Of a stretch of DNA of 64,000 nt, positions 1-9,023 are shown one piece after another. Under the pieces are notes generated by a model. It was not told the DNA's origin. It made no database searches and saw only the letters and a list, made by a program, of their open reading frames with translations. The stretch lies in contig DYNP01000005.1 in assembly GCA_020721005.1 (NCBI GenBank), forward strand, positions 62,001 through 126,000, in the 5' to 3' direction. The position numbers and the translations under genes were made by a program. This stretch comes from Thiomargarita sp. (lineage in GTDB: Bacteria; Pseudomonadota; Gammaproteobacteria; Beggiatoales; Beggiatoaceae). Each line of letters starts with the position of its first letter. Position 1 is the first letter of the stretch.

Positions 1-1041
1 GAAGGTGCACCCCTGCTAAATGGTACTTCACCGGTGGTTACGATGGGGTGTGCAGGTTGTCATGGTTCGATCGTGCGGGTGAATTCTGATGGAACACTGA
101 ATACTGCCACTTGGCCAAATACGGGTGTTGGTCGGATTAATCCTGATGGTTCTAAGGGTGCGTGTTCGGCCTGCCATTTGCGCCATAATTTTGATTCTGA
201 GCAGGCACGCCATCCTGATAATTGTGGGCGTTGCCATTTGGGACCGGATCATCCACAAAAGGAAATTTATGAAGAATCTGCGCATGGAGTGGCATTCCGT
301 GCGCATATGGATGAGATGAATCTTGCCTCTGATAAGTGGATTGTGGGGGAAGATTATACGGCTGCACCCACTTGTGCGACTTGTCATATGTCACGCACTA
401 AAGATTTGCCGCTGACTCATGATATAGGTTCACGAATTTCTTGGGATTTACGTTCGCCAGTGTCGGTTAAAATTGATGAGAAAGCGCTGAAAGAGGGTAA
501 ACCCGTGAAGCCTTGGCTAGAGCGTCGAAAGGATATGAAGAGTGTGTGCACTGCTTGCCATGGACGAAATATTCCCGATGCGCATTTTGAGCAATTGGAT
601 GCTTTTGTTCAACTTTATAATGATAAATTTGCCATTCCCTCTAAGAAGTTATTTGAGGTGATGCTGGAAGCCGGTTTGCGTGATAAAGTGCAGTTTAACG
701 AAGAGGTGGAATGGACATATTTTTACCTTTGGCATCATGAAGGTCGTCGTGCCCGCCACGGTGCGGCAATGTTCGCACCTGATTATGTGCATTGGGAAGG
801 GATGTATGAAATTGCGCACCGTTTCTATATTGAAATGGTCCCGGAAGTGAAAGAGGCAATTCAACACGCACGAGAAAATGGTAACGAGGATGGGGCAGCT
901 AAGGTGCAAGCGCTATTGGATGATATTCTCAATTCAGAAATGCATCGTTGGTATTTGGGACAGCAACCGCCAGCTTATTGGAAGCCGACTGATGACGACA
1001 GTCATGGCTTTCATATCAATAAAAGCAGTCCTGGAAAATAA
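1..1041 (+). CDS. Hao-like multihaem cytochrome c, 3' part only
   Basis: The reading frame is open from base 1, so the gene begins outside the window; 346 codons remain. Five CxxCH haem-binding motifs are visible (CAGCH, CSACH, CGRCH, CATCH, CTACH). After the last haem comes a helical region containing EGRRARHGAAMFAPDY and a W-x-GMYE stretch, typical of the C-terminal part of hydroxylamine oxidoreductase (Hao) family octahaem cytochromes. Family members oxidise hydroxylamine or, in the epsilonproteobacterial type, reduce nitrite or hydroxylamine in the periplasm. Whether the cross-linking tyrosine that marks the oxidative type is present needs an alignment. Downstream are an ammonium channel, a nine-haem cytochrome c/b fusion and an NO-sensing regulator, so a respiratory or detoxifying role in N-oxide metabolism is likely. 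The family call is fairly sure; the direction of the reaction is not. Confidence 0.85.
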   Translation, partial: EGAPLLNGTSPVVTMGCAGCHGSIVRVNSDGTLNTATWPNTGVGRINPDGSKGACSACHLRHNFDSEQARHPDNCGRCHLGPDHPQKEIYEESAHGVAFRAHMDEMNLASDKWIVGEDYTAAPTCATCHMSRTKDLPLTHDIGSRISWDLRSPVSVKIDEKALKEGKPVKPWLERRKDMKSVCTACHGRNIPDAHFEQLDAFVQLYNDKFAIPSKKLFEVMLEAGLRDKVQFNEEVEWTYFYLWHHEGRRARHGAAMFAPDYVHWEGMYEIAHRFYIEMVPEVKEAIQHARENGNEDGAAKVQALLDDILNSEMHRWYLGQQPPAYWKPTDDDSHGFHINKSSPGK

Positions 1042-1051
1042 GGCCAGATAG

Positions 1052-1088
1052 GGTGCGTTAGGCGCATTTCTCCGTGTCATAACGCACC
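1052..1088. repeat. ERIC/REP-like palindrome between hao-like gene and amt
   Basis: GGTGCGTTA at 1052-1060 is the exact reverse complement of TAACGCACC at 1080-1088, with a 19-base loop. It lies just after the hao-like stop codon and could fold in RNA as a terminator or processing hairpin. Similar GC-rich palindromes lie at 2388-2463 and 5867-5902, so it reads as one member of a small dispersed repeat family. Confidence 0.7.
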
Positions 1089-1122
1089 ATTCCCAAACAT
1101 CCCCACTATAAGAGTTAAATAT

Positions 1123-2385
1123 ATGGAGACTTCTCAAACAATCCAACTTGCATATGCTCTGGATACTTTTTATTTGCTGATTTCCGGCGCATTGATGATG
1201 TGGATGGCCGCAGGGTTTGCTATGTTGGAAGCCGGTTTAGTGCGCAGCAAAAGCGTGGCAGAAATTCTCACCAAAAACGTTGCTTTGTATGCCGTTGCAT
1301 GCGTTATGTACATGCTCATGGGCTATAACATCATGTACGATATCAGCTCCAGTTCGATCATCCCATCTTTCAGTCTATTTCTGGGCGGTGACCACAGCAT
1401 TGCCCAGGTAGGCGCATCAGACGGTTCAATTACCCATTCCAAATTGGCAGATTTCTTCTTTCAAGTCGTATTTGCCGCCACCGCAATGTCCATTGTCTCC
1501 GGTGCAGTGGCAGAGCGGATGAAACTCTGGTCATTTTTAGCCTTTGCGATAATAATGACGGGATTTATTTATCCAGTACAGGGCTTCTGGAAATGGGGCG
1601 GTGGCTTTTTACAACAATTGGGATTTTTGGATTTTGCGGGATCAGGACTGGTACATTTAACCGGCGCAACCGCTGCACTGACTGGTATCTTACTGCTGGG
1701 AGCTCGCAAAGGCAAGTATAATCGTCGTGAAAGTGGGACTGTCCATGTTAAAGCCATTCCTGGTTCCAGTATGCCATTGGCAGTATTAGGTACCTTGATT
1801 TTATGGCTGGGTTGGTTTGGCTTCAACGGCGGTTCAGAATTGCGCATCAGCTCGATCAGCGAAGCCAACGCAGTATCACTGATTTTTGTCAACACCAATA
1901 TGGCAGCGGCAGGAGGTTGTCTCGGTGCATTGCTATTGGCGAGACTTTGGTTTGGTAAAACCGACTTGACCTTGGGCTTAAACGGCATCTTATCCGGTCT
2001 GGTTGCCATCACTGCTGAACCGCTGACTCCCACACCAGGATTGGCATTGGCCATCGGCATGATCGCCGGATTGGCAGTAGTCATTGCAATTTTACTCATG
2101 GATCGTGTGCTGCACCTGGATGACCCGGTTGGCGCAATTTCAGTACACGGTATCTCTGGAACTTGGGGACTGTTGGCAGTGGCACTGTCGAACCCTGCCG
2201 CCAAACTGTCCACCCAACTGCTGGGAATCGTTGTAATTTTTACATGGGTATTTATCACCAGTCTACTGATATGGTTGGTACTCAAAATAACCGTAGGCAT
2301 CCGTTTAACAGAATTGGAAGAATACGAAGGCGCAGACGTCTCGGAAATCGGCTTGGAAGCATATCCTGAATTTGTACACAAATAA
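1123..2385 (+). CDS. amt: ammonium transporter, Amt/MEP/Rh family
   Basis: The protein has 420 residues and about eleven hydrophobic helices, the usual size and topology of Amt channels. It begins directly with the first transmembrane helix. The twin pore histidines can be placed at about His178 (GLVHLTGATAALTG) and His342 (ISVHGISGTWGLL). The family conducts ammonium/ammonia across the inner membrane. No glnK (PII) gene is next to it, unlike the common glnK-amtB operon. Instead it sits between a Hao-like cytochrome and a multihaem cytochrome c/b fusion, which suggests it supplies or recovers the ammonium handled by that N-oxide module. No strong ribosome binding site is visible before the start. 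Confidence 0.95.
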   Translation: METSQTIQLAYALDTFYLLISGALMMWMAAGFAMLEAGLVRSKSVAEILTKNVALYAVACVMYMLMGYNIMYDISSSSIIPSFSLFLGGDHSIAQVGASDGSITHSKLADFFFQVVFAATAMSIVSGAVAERMKLWSFLAFAIIMTGFIYPVQGFWKWGGGFLQQLGFLDFAGSGLVHLTGATAALTGILLLGARKGKYNRRESGTVHVKAIPGSSMPLAVLGTLILWLGWFGFNGGSELRISSISEANAVSLIFVNTNMAAAGGCLGALLLARLWFGKTDLTLGLNGILSGLVAITAEPLTPTPGLALAIGMIAGLAVVIAILLMDRVLHLDDPVGAISVHGISGTWGLLAVALSNPAAKLSTQLLGIVVIFTWVFITSLLIWLVLKITVGIRLTELEEYEGADVSEIGLEAYPEFVHK

Positions 2386-2387
2386 AC

Positions 2388-2463
2388 ATAGGGCGGATTA
2401 AGTGTCGCGTATTTGTCCTTCTCTAAAACTGAGCATGGGCAAAACCACCTGAATCCGCCCTAT
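2388..2463. repeat. ERIC-like palindrome between amt and cytochrome gene
   Basis: ATAGGGCGGATT at 2388-2399 is the perfect reverse complement of AATCCGCCCTAT at 2452-2463, with a 52-base loop. It follows the amt stop codon at once. A longer reading of the next gene would start inside this palindrome (2413), which argues for the later ATG at 2494. Confidence 0.7.
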
Positions 2464-2493
2464 ATTTTTGCAACTAAAAATAAGGGTTTCAAA

Positions 2494-4467
2494 ATGATCT
2501 CCCGTTTTCTATACCTCTTTCTATACTTCTTTCTATCCCTGTGGCTGACCCTGACAAGCGCAGCGCAGGAACTGCCTCCATCTCCTACAGATCGTATCAT
2601 TCCCCGTGCAGAAATTACTGACCTGGATTGCCTAGATTGTCACGGTATCAAAGGATATTCCATTCCAATGGGTGCACACGGCGAAACTGCTCAGCGGCAG
2701 CTGGATATCAATGCCGAGGCATTGCGTGATTCCGTGCACGGTAAACTCCCCTGTTTAGACTGTCACGCCGATATTGAACAACTTCCTCATCAAAAGGATG
2801 GACTACAGGCAGTAGACTGTGTTGAATGCCATGTGAGTTTGGGCGCGGGTGCAGCACCACCGCGTAAAACTTGGCTTGGCTTTGATGAAATGAAGATCGT
2901 GATACAAACCAAACGCTACAGCCAATCCATTCATGCTGACCCCAATAAGGATAACAATGCCAACTGCGCTGCCTGCCACACCGCACATTACGTTTATCCG
3001 CCAGAAAATCCACAATCATCAGTACATCGCCTCAACTCTCCTGAGATGTGTGGAACCTGCCACATCAAAGAATTGGCGGATTATCGTACCTCTATTCACG
3101 GTGCAGCGCTCAAAACACCCTGGAAAGGTGACAGCGCAACCTGTTCCGATTGCCATTCTTCCCACCAAATCAGCGCCAAAGAAGGCGTAGATGCACACCG
3201 CGTAGTCACGGAACAATGCAGCGCTTGCCACGTACGAGAAACCCAAAGTTACATGGCAACCACCCACGGTCAACTCGCCTGGTTAGGTAATACTGAAGTG
3301 GCTCGTTGCACTCACTGCCATGAAGCACATACCACTCATAAAATAGATGATCCTGCTGCCAAAATCAGCCCAGACAATATCCTCACGACTTGCCGCGAAT
3401 GCCACAAAAACGCTCAATCTGAGTTTACTCATTTCCGTGCTCATGCTGATATAGGAGACTATCAACGCAATCCTGAACTGTGGTGGCTGGGCAAAATTAT
3501 GGTTGGAATCGTGATTGCAGTACTGATATTCTTCTATACTCATTCCGTACTGTGGTTCATTCGAGAACTTAAATCACGTCCCATCACCTGGGTAAAAATA
3601 GACGGCAAATCTTATCCTGTACGCGCTAAACGAATTAAACACCACAGTACTCAGCATCTCCGTCGTTTTTCATGGACATGGCGACTCAACCACTGGGCGC
3701 TGGCCCTATCCGTGATGACCCTGGTGTTTACCGGCATGACCGTCATGTATCCCAATACTACTTGGGCAATGACTGCCATACATTTAGTTGGAGGATGGAA
3801 AATTTTTGGACTGATTCACCGCGGCGCTGCCGTTATATTTTTATTGGCAGTGGGTGGACATGGCATTGCTGTATTATGGAAATTACTGCGTGACCCCACA
3901 TTCCACTGGTTCGGACCAGACTCCCTGCTGCCGCGTTGGCAAGATGCAGTGGACATGTACCGTCAATTCCGCTGGTTTTTTGGCAAAGGTGAAGCACCCC
4001 AATTTGACCGATGGACCTATTGGGAAAAATTCGACTATTGGGCCGTCTACTGGGGTGCACTGGTTATTGGAGTATCAGGAATTATCCTATGGTTTTCCGA
4101 CACTTTAAGCGCTATTCTACCTGGATGGGTATTCAATCTTGCCACCTTGGCACATGGCGTAGAAGCATTTTTAGCGGTAACCACATTGTTTGTAGTACAC
4201 TTCTTCAACAACCACTTCCGCCCCAGCAAATTCCCACTGGACACTGTCATGTTCATCGGCTCATGGGACCTCGAAGAATTTAAAGAAGAACGTCCAGCAC
4301 ATTACGCACGCCTACTGGAAAATGGAGAACTGGCAAAATGGCTGGTCAATCCGCCTTCACCCACTGCCAACCTCATATCTCATATCCTTGGCTTTACACT
4401 GCTGGCTATCGGCCTATGCCTACTGATACTCGTAATGATTGGTTTTGCAGGGCGTGGCTTGGTCTAA
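2494..4467 (+). CDS. nine-haem cytochrome c fused to b-type membrane cytochrome
   Basis: The protein has 657 residues from the chosen ATG, which opens a clean signal peptide (MISRFLYLFLYFFLSLWL, then a polar stretch after TSAAQ). The frame is open to 2413, but that start lies inside a palindrome. Nine CxxCH motifs follow in the first half (CLDCH twice, CVECH, CAACH, CGTCH, CSDCH, CSACH, CTHCH, CRECH), indicating nine periplasmic c-haems. The second half has several membrane helices with conserved histidines and resembles the di-haem cytochrome b561/formate dehydrogenase gamma group. This architecture fits a quinol-linked electron-transfer hub moving electrons between the membrane quinone pool and periplasmic partners. 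The upstream Hao-like cytochrome is the obvious candidate partner. The assignment to a broad class is sure; the exact partner and direction are inferred. Confidence 0.85.
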   Translation: MISRFLYLFLYFFLSLWLTLTSAAQELPPSPTDRIIPRAEITDLDCLDCHGIKGYSIPMGAHGETAQRQLDINAEALRDSVHGKLPCLDCHADIEQLPHQKDGLQAVDCVECHVSLGAGAAPPRKTWLGFDEMKIVIQTKRYSQSIHADPNKDNNANCAACHTAHYVYPPENPQSSVHRLNSPEMCGTCHIKELADYRTSIHGAALKTPWKGDSATCSDCHSSHQISAKEGVDAHRVVTEQCSACHVRETQSYMATTHGQLAWLGNTEVARCTHCHEAHTTHKIDDPAAKISPDNILTTCRECHKNAQSEFTHFRAHADIGDYQRNPELWWLGKIMVGIVIAVLIFFYTHSVLWFIRELKSRPITWVKIDGKSYPVRAKRIKHHSTQHLRRFSWTWRLNHWALALSVMTLVFTGMTVMYPNTTWAMTAIHLVGGWKIFGLIHRGAAVIFLLAVGGHGIAVLWKLLRDPTFHWFGPDSLLPRWQDAVDMYRQFRWFFGKGEAPQFDRWTYWEKFDYWAVYWGALVIGVSGIILWFSDTLSAILPGWVFNLATLAHGVEAFLAVTTLFVVHFFNNHFRPSKFPLDTVMFIGSWDLEEFKEERPAHYARLLENGELAKWLVNPPSPTANLISHILGFTLLAIGLCLLILVMIGFAGRGLV

Positions 4468-4496
4468 TTTACAGTCTACCTAGAATACATTACAAT
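4468..4496 (+). promoter_or_regulatory. sigma-70 promoter of nsrR
   Basis: TTTACA (4468-4473) and TACAAT (4491-4496) are separated by exactly 17 bases, close to the consensus -35 and -10 hexamers. Transcription would start near 4503, about 20 bases before the nsrR ATG. The -35 box begins directly after the stop codon of the preceding cytochrome gene. Confidence 0.7.
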
Positions 4497-4506
4497 ACTC
4501 TAGGTA
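4477..4506. promoter_or_regulatory. operator palindrome over the nsrR promoter
   Basis: TACCTAGA (4477-4484) and TCTAGGTA (4499-4506) are perfect inverted repeats with a 14-base spacer; the match extends outward with one mismatch. The palindrome covers the promoter spacer, the -10 box and the start site, the expected place for a repressor site. Because the next gene is an Rrf2/NsrR-type repressor, autoregulation is the simplest reading. The sequence is not the E. coli NsrR consensus. Confidence 0.6.
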
Positions 4507-4521
4507 TACCAAGGACCAATT

Positions 4522-4944
4522 ATGCAACTGACTCGCTATACTGATTACTCGCTGCGTGTGCTAATTTACCTGGCATTGCTGGAACCGGGTACATTAGCAA
4601 CCAACAAAATCATCGCCAGACACTTTAACATACCATTGAATCACCTTATTAAGGTAGTGCACAACCTAAGCAAACTCGGATTGATCCACAGCGTGCGCGG
4701 TAAAGGGGGTGGTATTACTCTAGCAAAAACCCCAGAACAAATTCAATTGGGTACAGTCATTCAAAAACTAGAACCCGCCCACCCGCTAATTGATTGCACA
4801 AGCCCACTCTGTCCGCTATTGGAACAAAAATGTGGACTCAAAACTGCGCTAGACACGGCTCAAGACTGTTTTATTGCCACTTTAAACCGTTATACCTTGA
4901 AAGATATTTTGGACAATATGAAAACCCAATTAAACTCCCCATAA
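4522..4944 (+). CDS. nsrR: NsrR-type Rrf2 family transcriptional repressor, NO sensor
   Basis: The protein has 140 residues, a normal Rrf2 length. The N-terminus (MQLTRYTDYSLRVLIYLALL) matches the winged-helix start of NsrR. RGKGGGI is the wing and LEPAHPLIDC leads into the cluster loop. Candidate Fe-S ligands are Asp8 and Cys92, Cys97 and Cys104, the same three-cysteine plus Asp8 pattern used by NsrR for an NO-sensitive cluster. In known NsrR proteins, NO damages the cluster and releases the repressor. The gene has its own promoter overlaid by a palindrome. The upstream N-oxide cytochromes are plausible further targets, although no second copy of the palindrome was found there. IscR is less likely because of the cysteine spacing and the context. 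Confidence 0.85.
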   Translation: MQLTRYTDYSLRVLIYLALLEPGTLATNKIIARHFNIPLNHLIKVVHNLSKLGLIHSVRGKGGGITLAKTPEQIQLGTVIQKLEPAHPLIDCTSPLCPLLEQKCGLKTALDTAQDCFIATLNRYTLKDILDNMKTQLNSP

Positions 4945-5034
4945 ATAACAGCTCGAACCTACCCCAAAAATTCTCAAATGCTATCAATTTTGAGTCACAT
5001 ACACACTGATTAACAACTTAACTGGGAGGTCAAA

Positions 5035-5796
5035 ATGGCTTATCCTACTGCAACCTTAGAAGAAGTATGGGCGTTATTCAAAGAAACTGGTCAGGAAATT
5101 CGACAGCTTTCTGAAGAAATTCGCCAACTTTCTCAAGAAACGGATCGCAAATTCCGTGAAACTACTCAAGAAACTGATCGCAAATTCCAAGAAACCGCTC
5201 AGGAAATTCGCCAACTTTCTCAAGAAACGGATCGCAAATTCCGTGAAACTACTCAAGAAACTGATCGTAAGCTTCAAGAAAGCATTCAGGAAAGTAATCG
5301 TATACTTAAAGAGGCTGACCGTCTCAGTAGGGAATCAGACAAGAGAATGGAAAGGATGCAAACTGAACTTGGAAGATTGGGCAATCGCCTTGGTGATTTT
5401 GTTGAAGAAATGATCAAACCATCCCTCGTTAAACTGTTCCAACAGCGTGGAATCATTGTCCACAAAATACACCGCAATGTGGAAGTCAACAACAGTGAGT
5501 TAAAACTGGCCACGCAAATTGATTTGCTTGTGGTCAATCACGAAATCTGTGTTTTGGTGGAAGTGAAAAGTCAGTTGAGCATCGATGATGTGAATGAGCA
5601 TCTGGAGCGCATGAAGAAATTTAAACCGCTGTTCCCAGAATACAGGGACAAACGAGTATTGGGTGCGGTGGCAGGCATGGTAATTCCCGAAGACGTGGCC
5701 AAATATGCCTATCGCAAGGGATTTTACATCATAGCGCAAAGTGGAGACAATGTTGTAATTTTAAATGATGAAAAGTTCAAACCCGTTGCCTGGTGA
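5035..5796 (+). CDS. coiled-coil protein with PD-(D/E)XK nuclease-like domain
   Basis: The protein has 253 residues. Residues 15-115 form a long glutamate/glutamine/arginine coiled coil built from repeats of the type QETDRKFRET. Residues 120-253 contain a restriction-endonuclease-like core with an upstream glutamate near 124, Asp163 in QIDLLVVN, and Glu176 and Lys178 in VLVEVKS. That is the D-x(n)-E-x-K signature of the PD-(D/E)XK superfamily, as seen in the DUF3782-like proteins common in cyanobacteria and filamentous sulfur bacteria. The substrate is unknown. A good ribosome binding site (GGGAGG) precedes the ATG. An 87-bp in-frame tandem duplication (29 residues) makes up much of the coiled coil. 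The gene stands alone and converges on aceA. Confidence 0.75.
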   Translation: MAYPTATLEEVWALFKETGQEIRQLSEEIRQLSQETDRKFRETTQETDRKFQETAQEIRQLSQETDRKFRETTQETDRKLQESIQESNRILKEADRLSRESDKRMERMQTELGRLGNRLGDFVEEMIKPSLVKLFQQRGIIVHKIHRNVEVNNSELKLATQIDLLVVNHEICVLVEVKSQLSIDDVNEHLERMKKFKPLFPEYRDKRVLGAVAGMVIPEDVAKYAYRKGFYIIAQSGDNVVILNDEKFKPVAW

Positions 5797-5866
5797 ATCA
5801 ATTTCATGGACTGACTTAGAAATGTAGGTTGCTACAGCGTAACTCAATAATTCATCAGGATTTTGG

Positions 5867-5902
5867 TTGGGTTATGGCGCAAAAAAATAGGCCACAACCC
5901 AA
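5867..5902. terminator. palindrome and T-run between convergent genes
   Basis: TTGGGTTATGGC (5867-5878) pairs with GGCCACAACCCAA (5890-5902) with one mismatch, and a run of six T follows at about 5910. It sits between the convergent nuclease-like gene and aceA and could end transcription of the former. By sequence style it belongs with the palindromes at 1052 and 2388. Confidence 0.5.
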
Positions 5903-5960
5903 GGCGGTTTTTTAAAAGACGAGTTAGGGAAGTTATTTAAACCAGTGACTTAACTTTTGT

Positions 5961-7271
5961 CTATTTTCCTTCTTCTCCATGGAGAAATTGTTCTTCTTCT
6001 GTAGAGCCATGCATGGCACTTAAAGAAGATGTACCACCAGTAATCACCTGAGTCACTTCATCAAAAAATCCAGCACCCACTTCTCGTTGATGCTTGGTTG
6101 CACTGTAGCCTCGTTTTTCAGAAGCAAATTCCCGTTCCTGTAATTCTACATAGGCTGTCATGCCCAAATCCCGGTACTTGTCAGCCAAATCGAACATAGA
6201 GTAATTGATAGAATGGAAACCAGCCAACGTGATAAATTGATATTTATAACCCATAGCGCCCAATTCCCGTTGGAACTTGGCAATAGTAGCATCATCCAAA
6301 TGCTTGCGCCAGTTAAAAGAAGGAGAACAGTTATAAGCCAATAACTTACCCGGATATTGAGCATGAATCGCCTCAGCAAATGCCCGAGCCTGTTCCAAAT
6401 CTGGCTTGCCCGTTTCCATCCACACCACATCAGCATAAGGGGCATAAGCCAATCCACGGGAAATTCCCTGCCCCATACCTGCTTTAGTATGATAGAAACC
6501 TTCCACTGTCCGTTCTCCAGTCAAAAATTCCTTATCTCGAGGATCGATATCACTGGTCAATAAATTGGCTGCCAACGCATCGGTCCGAGCCACCAAAATC
6601 GTAGGCACTCCCATAATATCAGCAGCTAAACGAGCAGCAATCAATTTTTGCACCGCTTCTTGGCTGGGAACTAACACTTTACCGCCCATATGCCCACATT
6701 TCTTAGCAGAGGCCAATTGATCTTCAAAATGCACGCCAGCAGCACCCATTTCAATCATGCCTTTCATGAGCTCAAATGCATTCAGCACACCGCCAAAACC
6801 GGCTTCGGCATCAGCCACAATGGGCACATACCAATCGATTTCAGTGTTCCCCTCGGCATGATAAATTTGATCTGCGCGTTGGAAAGCATTATTAATGCGT
6901 TTCACCACTTGTGGAACACTGTCAGCGGGATATAAACTCTGATCAGGATACATTTGACTGGCACTATTGGCATCGGCTGCCACCTGCCAACCACTGAGAT
7001 AAATCGATTTTAAGCCCGCCTTGGCCATTTGCATGGCTTGATTGCCAGTCAATGCTCCTAAGGCATGTACATAATTCTCAGTGGTTAAGCGCTTCCACAA
7101 CTTTTCAGCGCCCAGCCTTGCCAAACTGTATTCTATGGGTACTGTGCCTCGCAAACGAATTACATCGGCCGCTGTGTAACCGCGCTTAATTCCCTGCCAA
7201 CGTGGATTGTCTGCCCAATCCTTCTCCAACACTTTAACGCTTTGTAATAATTCAATATCATGTTGAGTCAT
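5961..7271 (-). CDS. aceA: isocitrate lyase
   Basis: The protein has 436 residues and splits isocitrate into glyoxylate and succinate in the glyoxylate shunt, allowing growth on acetate. The catalytic loop [13 protein letters not shown] is intact, as are [12 protein letters not shown], the metal-binding region [12 protein letters not shown] and the C-terminal STEEEQF. The frame extends five codons upstream to 7286, but the inner ATG at 7271 has GAGGA eight bases before it, so I chose it. The gene starts about 21 bases after aceB, giving an aceB-aceA operon. No isocitrate dehydrogenase kinase (aceK) is present. The call is secure. Confidence 0.97.
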   Translation of the reverse strand: MTQHDIELLQSVKVLEKDWADNPRWQGIKRGYTAADVIRLRGTVPIEYSLARLGAEKLWKRLTTENYVHALGALTGNQAMQMAKAGLKSIYLSGWQVAADANSASQMYPDQSLYPADSVPQVVKRINNAFQRADQIYHAEGNTEIDWYVPIVADAEAGFGGVLNAFELMKGMIEMGAAGVHFEDQLASAKKCGHMGGKVLVPSQEAVQKLIAARLAADIMGVPTILVARTDALAANLLTSDIDPRDKEFLTGERTVEGFYHTKAGMGQGISRGLAYAPYADVVWMETGKPDLEQARAFAEAIHAQYPGKLLAYNCSPSFNWRKHLDDATIAKFQRELGAMGYKYQFITLAGFHSINYSMFDLADKYRDLGMTAYVELQEREFASEKRGYSATKHQREVGAGFFDEVTQVITGGTSSLSAMHGSTEEEQFLHGEEGK

Positions 7272-7292
7272 AGTTATGGTCCTCATAGTTTT

Positions 7293-8903
7293 TTAAGGTA
7301 AGTAATCATAAGCGATCAAAGTTAAAAACTCCACAAACTCCTCTTGGAAAACAATCTGGGTAAGGAGATCTGTGGCCAGTGGGTAATGCCTATTGGCATA
7401 ATCTTGGGCACTAATTTGGGAACGAATATATTCCAATTCTTCAGCAATGATTTGCTTGACCAACTCGGCAGTTATTGGGCGGCCATCGTGCAATTGACCT
7501 TTGGGATAACGGATCCATTGCCAAAGCTGGGCGCGGGCAATTTCAGCGGTGGCAGCATCTTCCATCAAGTTTTGAATGGGCACGCATCCATTGCCCCCTA
7601 ACCATGCCTCAATATAGTGTAAAGCTGCACTTACATTATTACGCAATCCCGCTTCAGTAATCGAACCTTCCGTGGGAACTTTCAACAAATCGGCTGCCGT
7701 GATACTAACATCTTCTCTTAAGCGGTGTTTTTGATGGGGTTGGGGCATATAATGGTCAAAAATTTCCAAGGCGATGGGTACCAGTCCCGGATGAGCAACC
7801 CAAGTCCCATCATGACCATCACTGGCTTCCCGTTCCTTATCTGCCCGCACTTTGGCCAGTGCGGTCTCGTTGGCCACGGGATCATTCTTGATGGGAATTT
7901 GAGCCGCCATGCCACCCATGGCATGAGCACCGCGTCGGTGACAGGTTTTAATCAGCAATTGGGAATAAGATCGCAGAAAATGACTGGTCATCGTCACTTG
8001 ACTGCGGTCAGGTAACACATAATCGGAATATTTTTGAAATCGTTTAATAAAGTTAAAGATATAGTCCCAACGTCCACAATTCAACCCCACGCAATGAGAA
8101 CGGAGTTCGTATAAAATCTCATCCATTTCAAATGCTGCGAGAATGGTCTCGATCAACACAGTAACTTTGATCGAGCTTCGGGGAATGCCCAATTTGTCTT
8201 GAGCGAAATTGAACACGTCATTCCAAAGACGGGCTTCTAAATGGCTTTCCATTTTCGGCAAGTAGAAGTAGGGACCCGTACCATTTTCCAACAGTTGCCG
8301 AGCGTTGTGGAAAAAATAAAGTCCAAAGTCAAATAGGGCGCCAGATATGGGTTGTCCTTGAAATAAAACATGTTTTTCAGGCAAGTGCCAGCCTCTGGGT
8401 CGCACAAACAAGGTGGCTACCGGTGGATTGAGTCGATAGGATTTGCCTTCGGGACTGTGGTATTCAATAGTGCCACGAATGGCTTCCCTGAGGTTGATTT
8501 GTCCTTGCAACAACCCATCCCAAGTGGGACTTTGGGAATCTTCAAGGTCAGCCATAAAGACTTTAGCTCCCGAGTTAAGGGCATTGATGATCATTTTACG
8601 ATCAACGGGACCGGTGATTTCGACTCGACGATCCTGTAAATCAGCAGGTATAGATACCACCTGCCAGTCCTGTTGACGAATATGGGCAGTTTCGGGTAGG
8701 AAATCGGGTAAAATGCCAGTGTCCAGTTGCTGTTGTCTCGCAACTCGACGTTGTAATAATTCCAAACGGGAGTCCGAGAAATTGTGAATGAGTTCACCAA
8801 CAAAAGACAGGGCTTCTGGAGTTAAAATTTCAGCAAATGCCGGAGTCACCGGAGCAACAATCTGTAATGGAGGAGTATTTCCATACTTTATTTCAGAGGA
8901 CAT
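7293..8903 (-). CDS. aceB: malate synthase A
   Basis: The protein has 536 residues, the normal length of malate synthase A, which condenses glyoxylate with acetyl-CoA to malate. Family landmarks are [18 protein letters not shown], the acid/base region [34 protein letters not shown] and [14 protein letters not shown]. It is the first gene of the aceBA operon on the minus strand. Two near-identical promoter blocks lie within 120 bases of its start codon, so expression is probably well controlled, presumably by acetate or fatty-acid supply. The ATG at 8903 has an AAAGG ribosome binding site nine bases upstream. Confidence 0.97.
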   Translation of the reverse strand: MSSEIKYGNTPPLQIVAPVTPAFAEILTPEALSFVGELIHNFSDSRLELLQRRVARQQQLDTGILPDFLPETAHIRQQDWQVVSIPADLQDRRVEITGPVDRKMIINALNSGAKVFMADLEDSQSPTWDGLLQGQINLREAIRGTIEYHSPEGKSYRLNPPVATLFVRPRGWHLPEKHVLFQGQPISGALFDFGLYFFHNARQLLENGTGPYFYLPKMESHLEARLWNDVFNFAQDKLGIPRSSIKVTVLIETILAAFEMDEILYELRSHCVGLNCGRWDYIFNFIKRFQKYSDYVLPDRSQVTMTSHFLRSYSQLLIKTCHRRGAHAMGGMAAQIPIKNDPVANETALAKVRADKEREASDGHDGTWVAHPGLVPIALEIFDHYMPQPHQKHRLREDVSITAADLLKVPTEGSITEAGLRNNVSAALHYIEAWLGGNGCVPIQNLMEDAATAEIARAQLWQWIRYPKGQLHDGRPITAELVKQIIAEELEYIRSQISAQDYANRHYPLATDLLTQIVFQEEFVEFLTLIAYDYLP

Positions 8904-8931
8904 AAAGTGGCCTTTGGGTGCTAAGAGGTTC

Positions 8932-8961
8932 AGTATACCTAATTTTTACATTGCAGTGCAG
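8932..8961 (-). promoter_or_regulatory. proximal aceBA promoter with palindromic box
   Basis: Read on the minus strand, CTGCAC (8961-8956) and TATACT (8937-8932) are 18 bases apart, a reasonable sigma-70 promoter ending about 29 bases before the aceB start codon. The -35 hexamer lies in the palindrome ATTGC-N6-GCAAT (8950-8965), which could bind a regulator. Confidence 0.55.
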
Positions 8962-8993
8962 CAATTTTTAGGGTAAAAGGGGATTTTAAACTA

Positions 8994-9023
8994 AGTATAA
9001 ACTATTTTTACATTGCAGTGCAA
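8994..9023 (-). promoter_or_regulatory. distal aceBA promoter, duplicate of the proximal one
   Basis: On the minus strand TTGCAC (9023-9018) and TATACT (8999-8994) are also 18 bases apart. The surrounding block at 9005-9030 repeats the block at 8943-8968 with one difference and is exactly 62 bp away, about six helical turns. Both the box and the -10 element are duplicated at the same spacing. Confidence 0.55.

Noticed and set aside
2413-2493. Longer N-terminus for the cytochrome c/b fusion
   Set aside because: It would start inside the ERIC-like palindrome and would bury the signal peptide 27 residues from the end.
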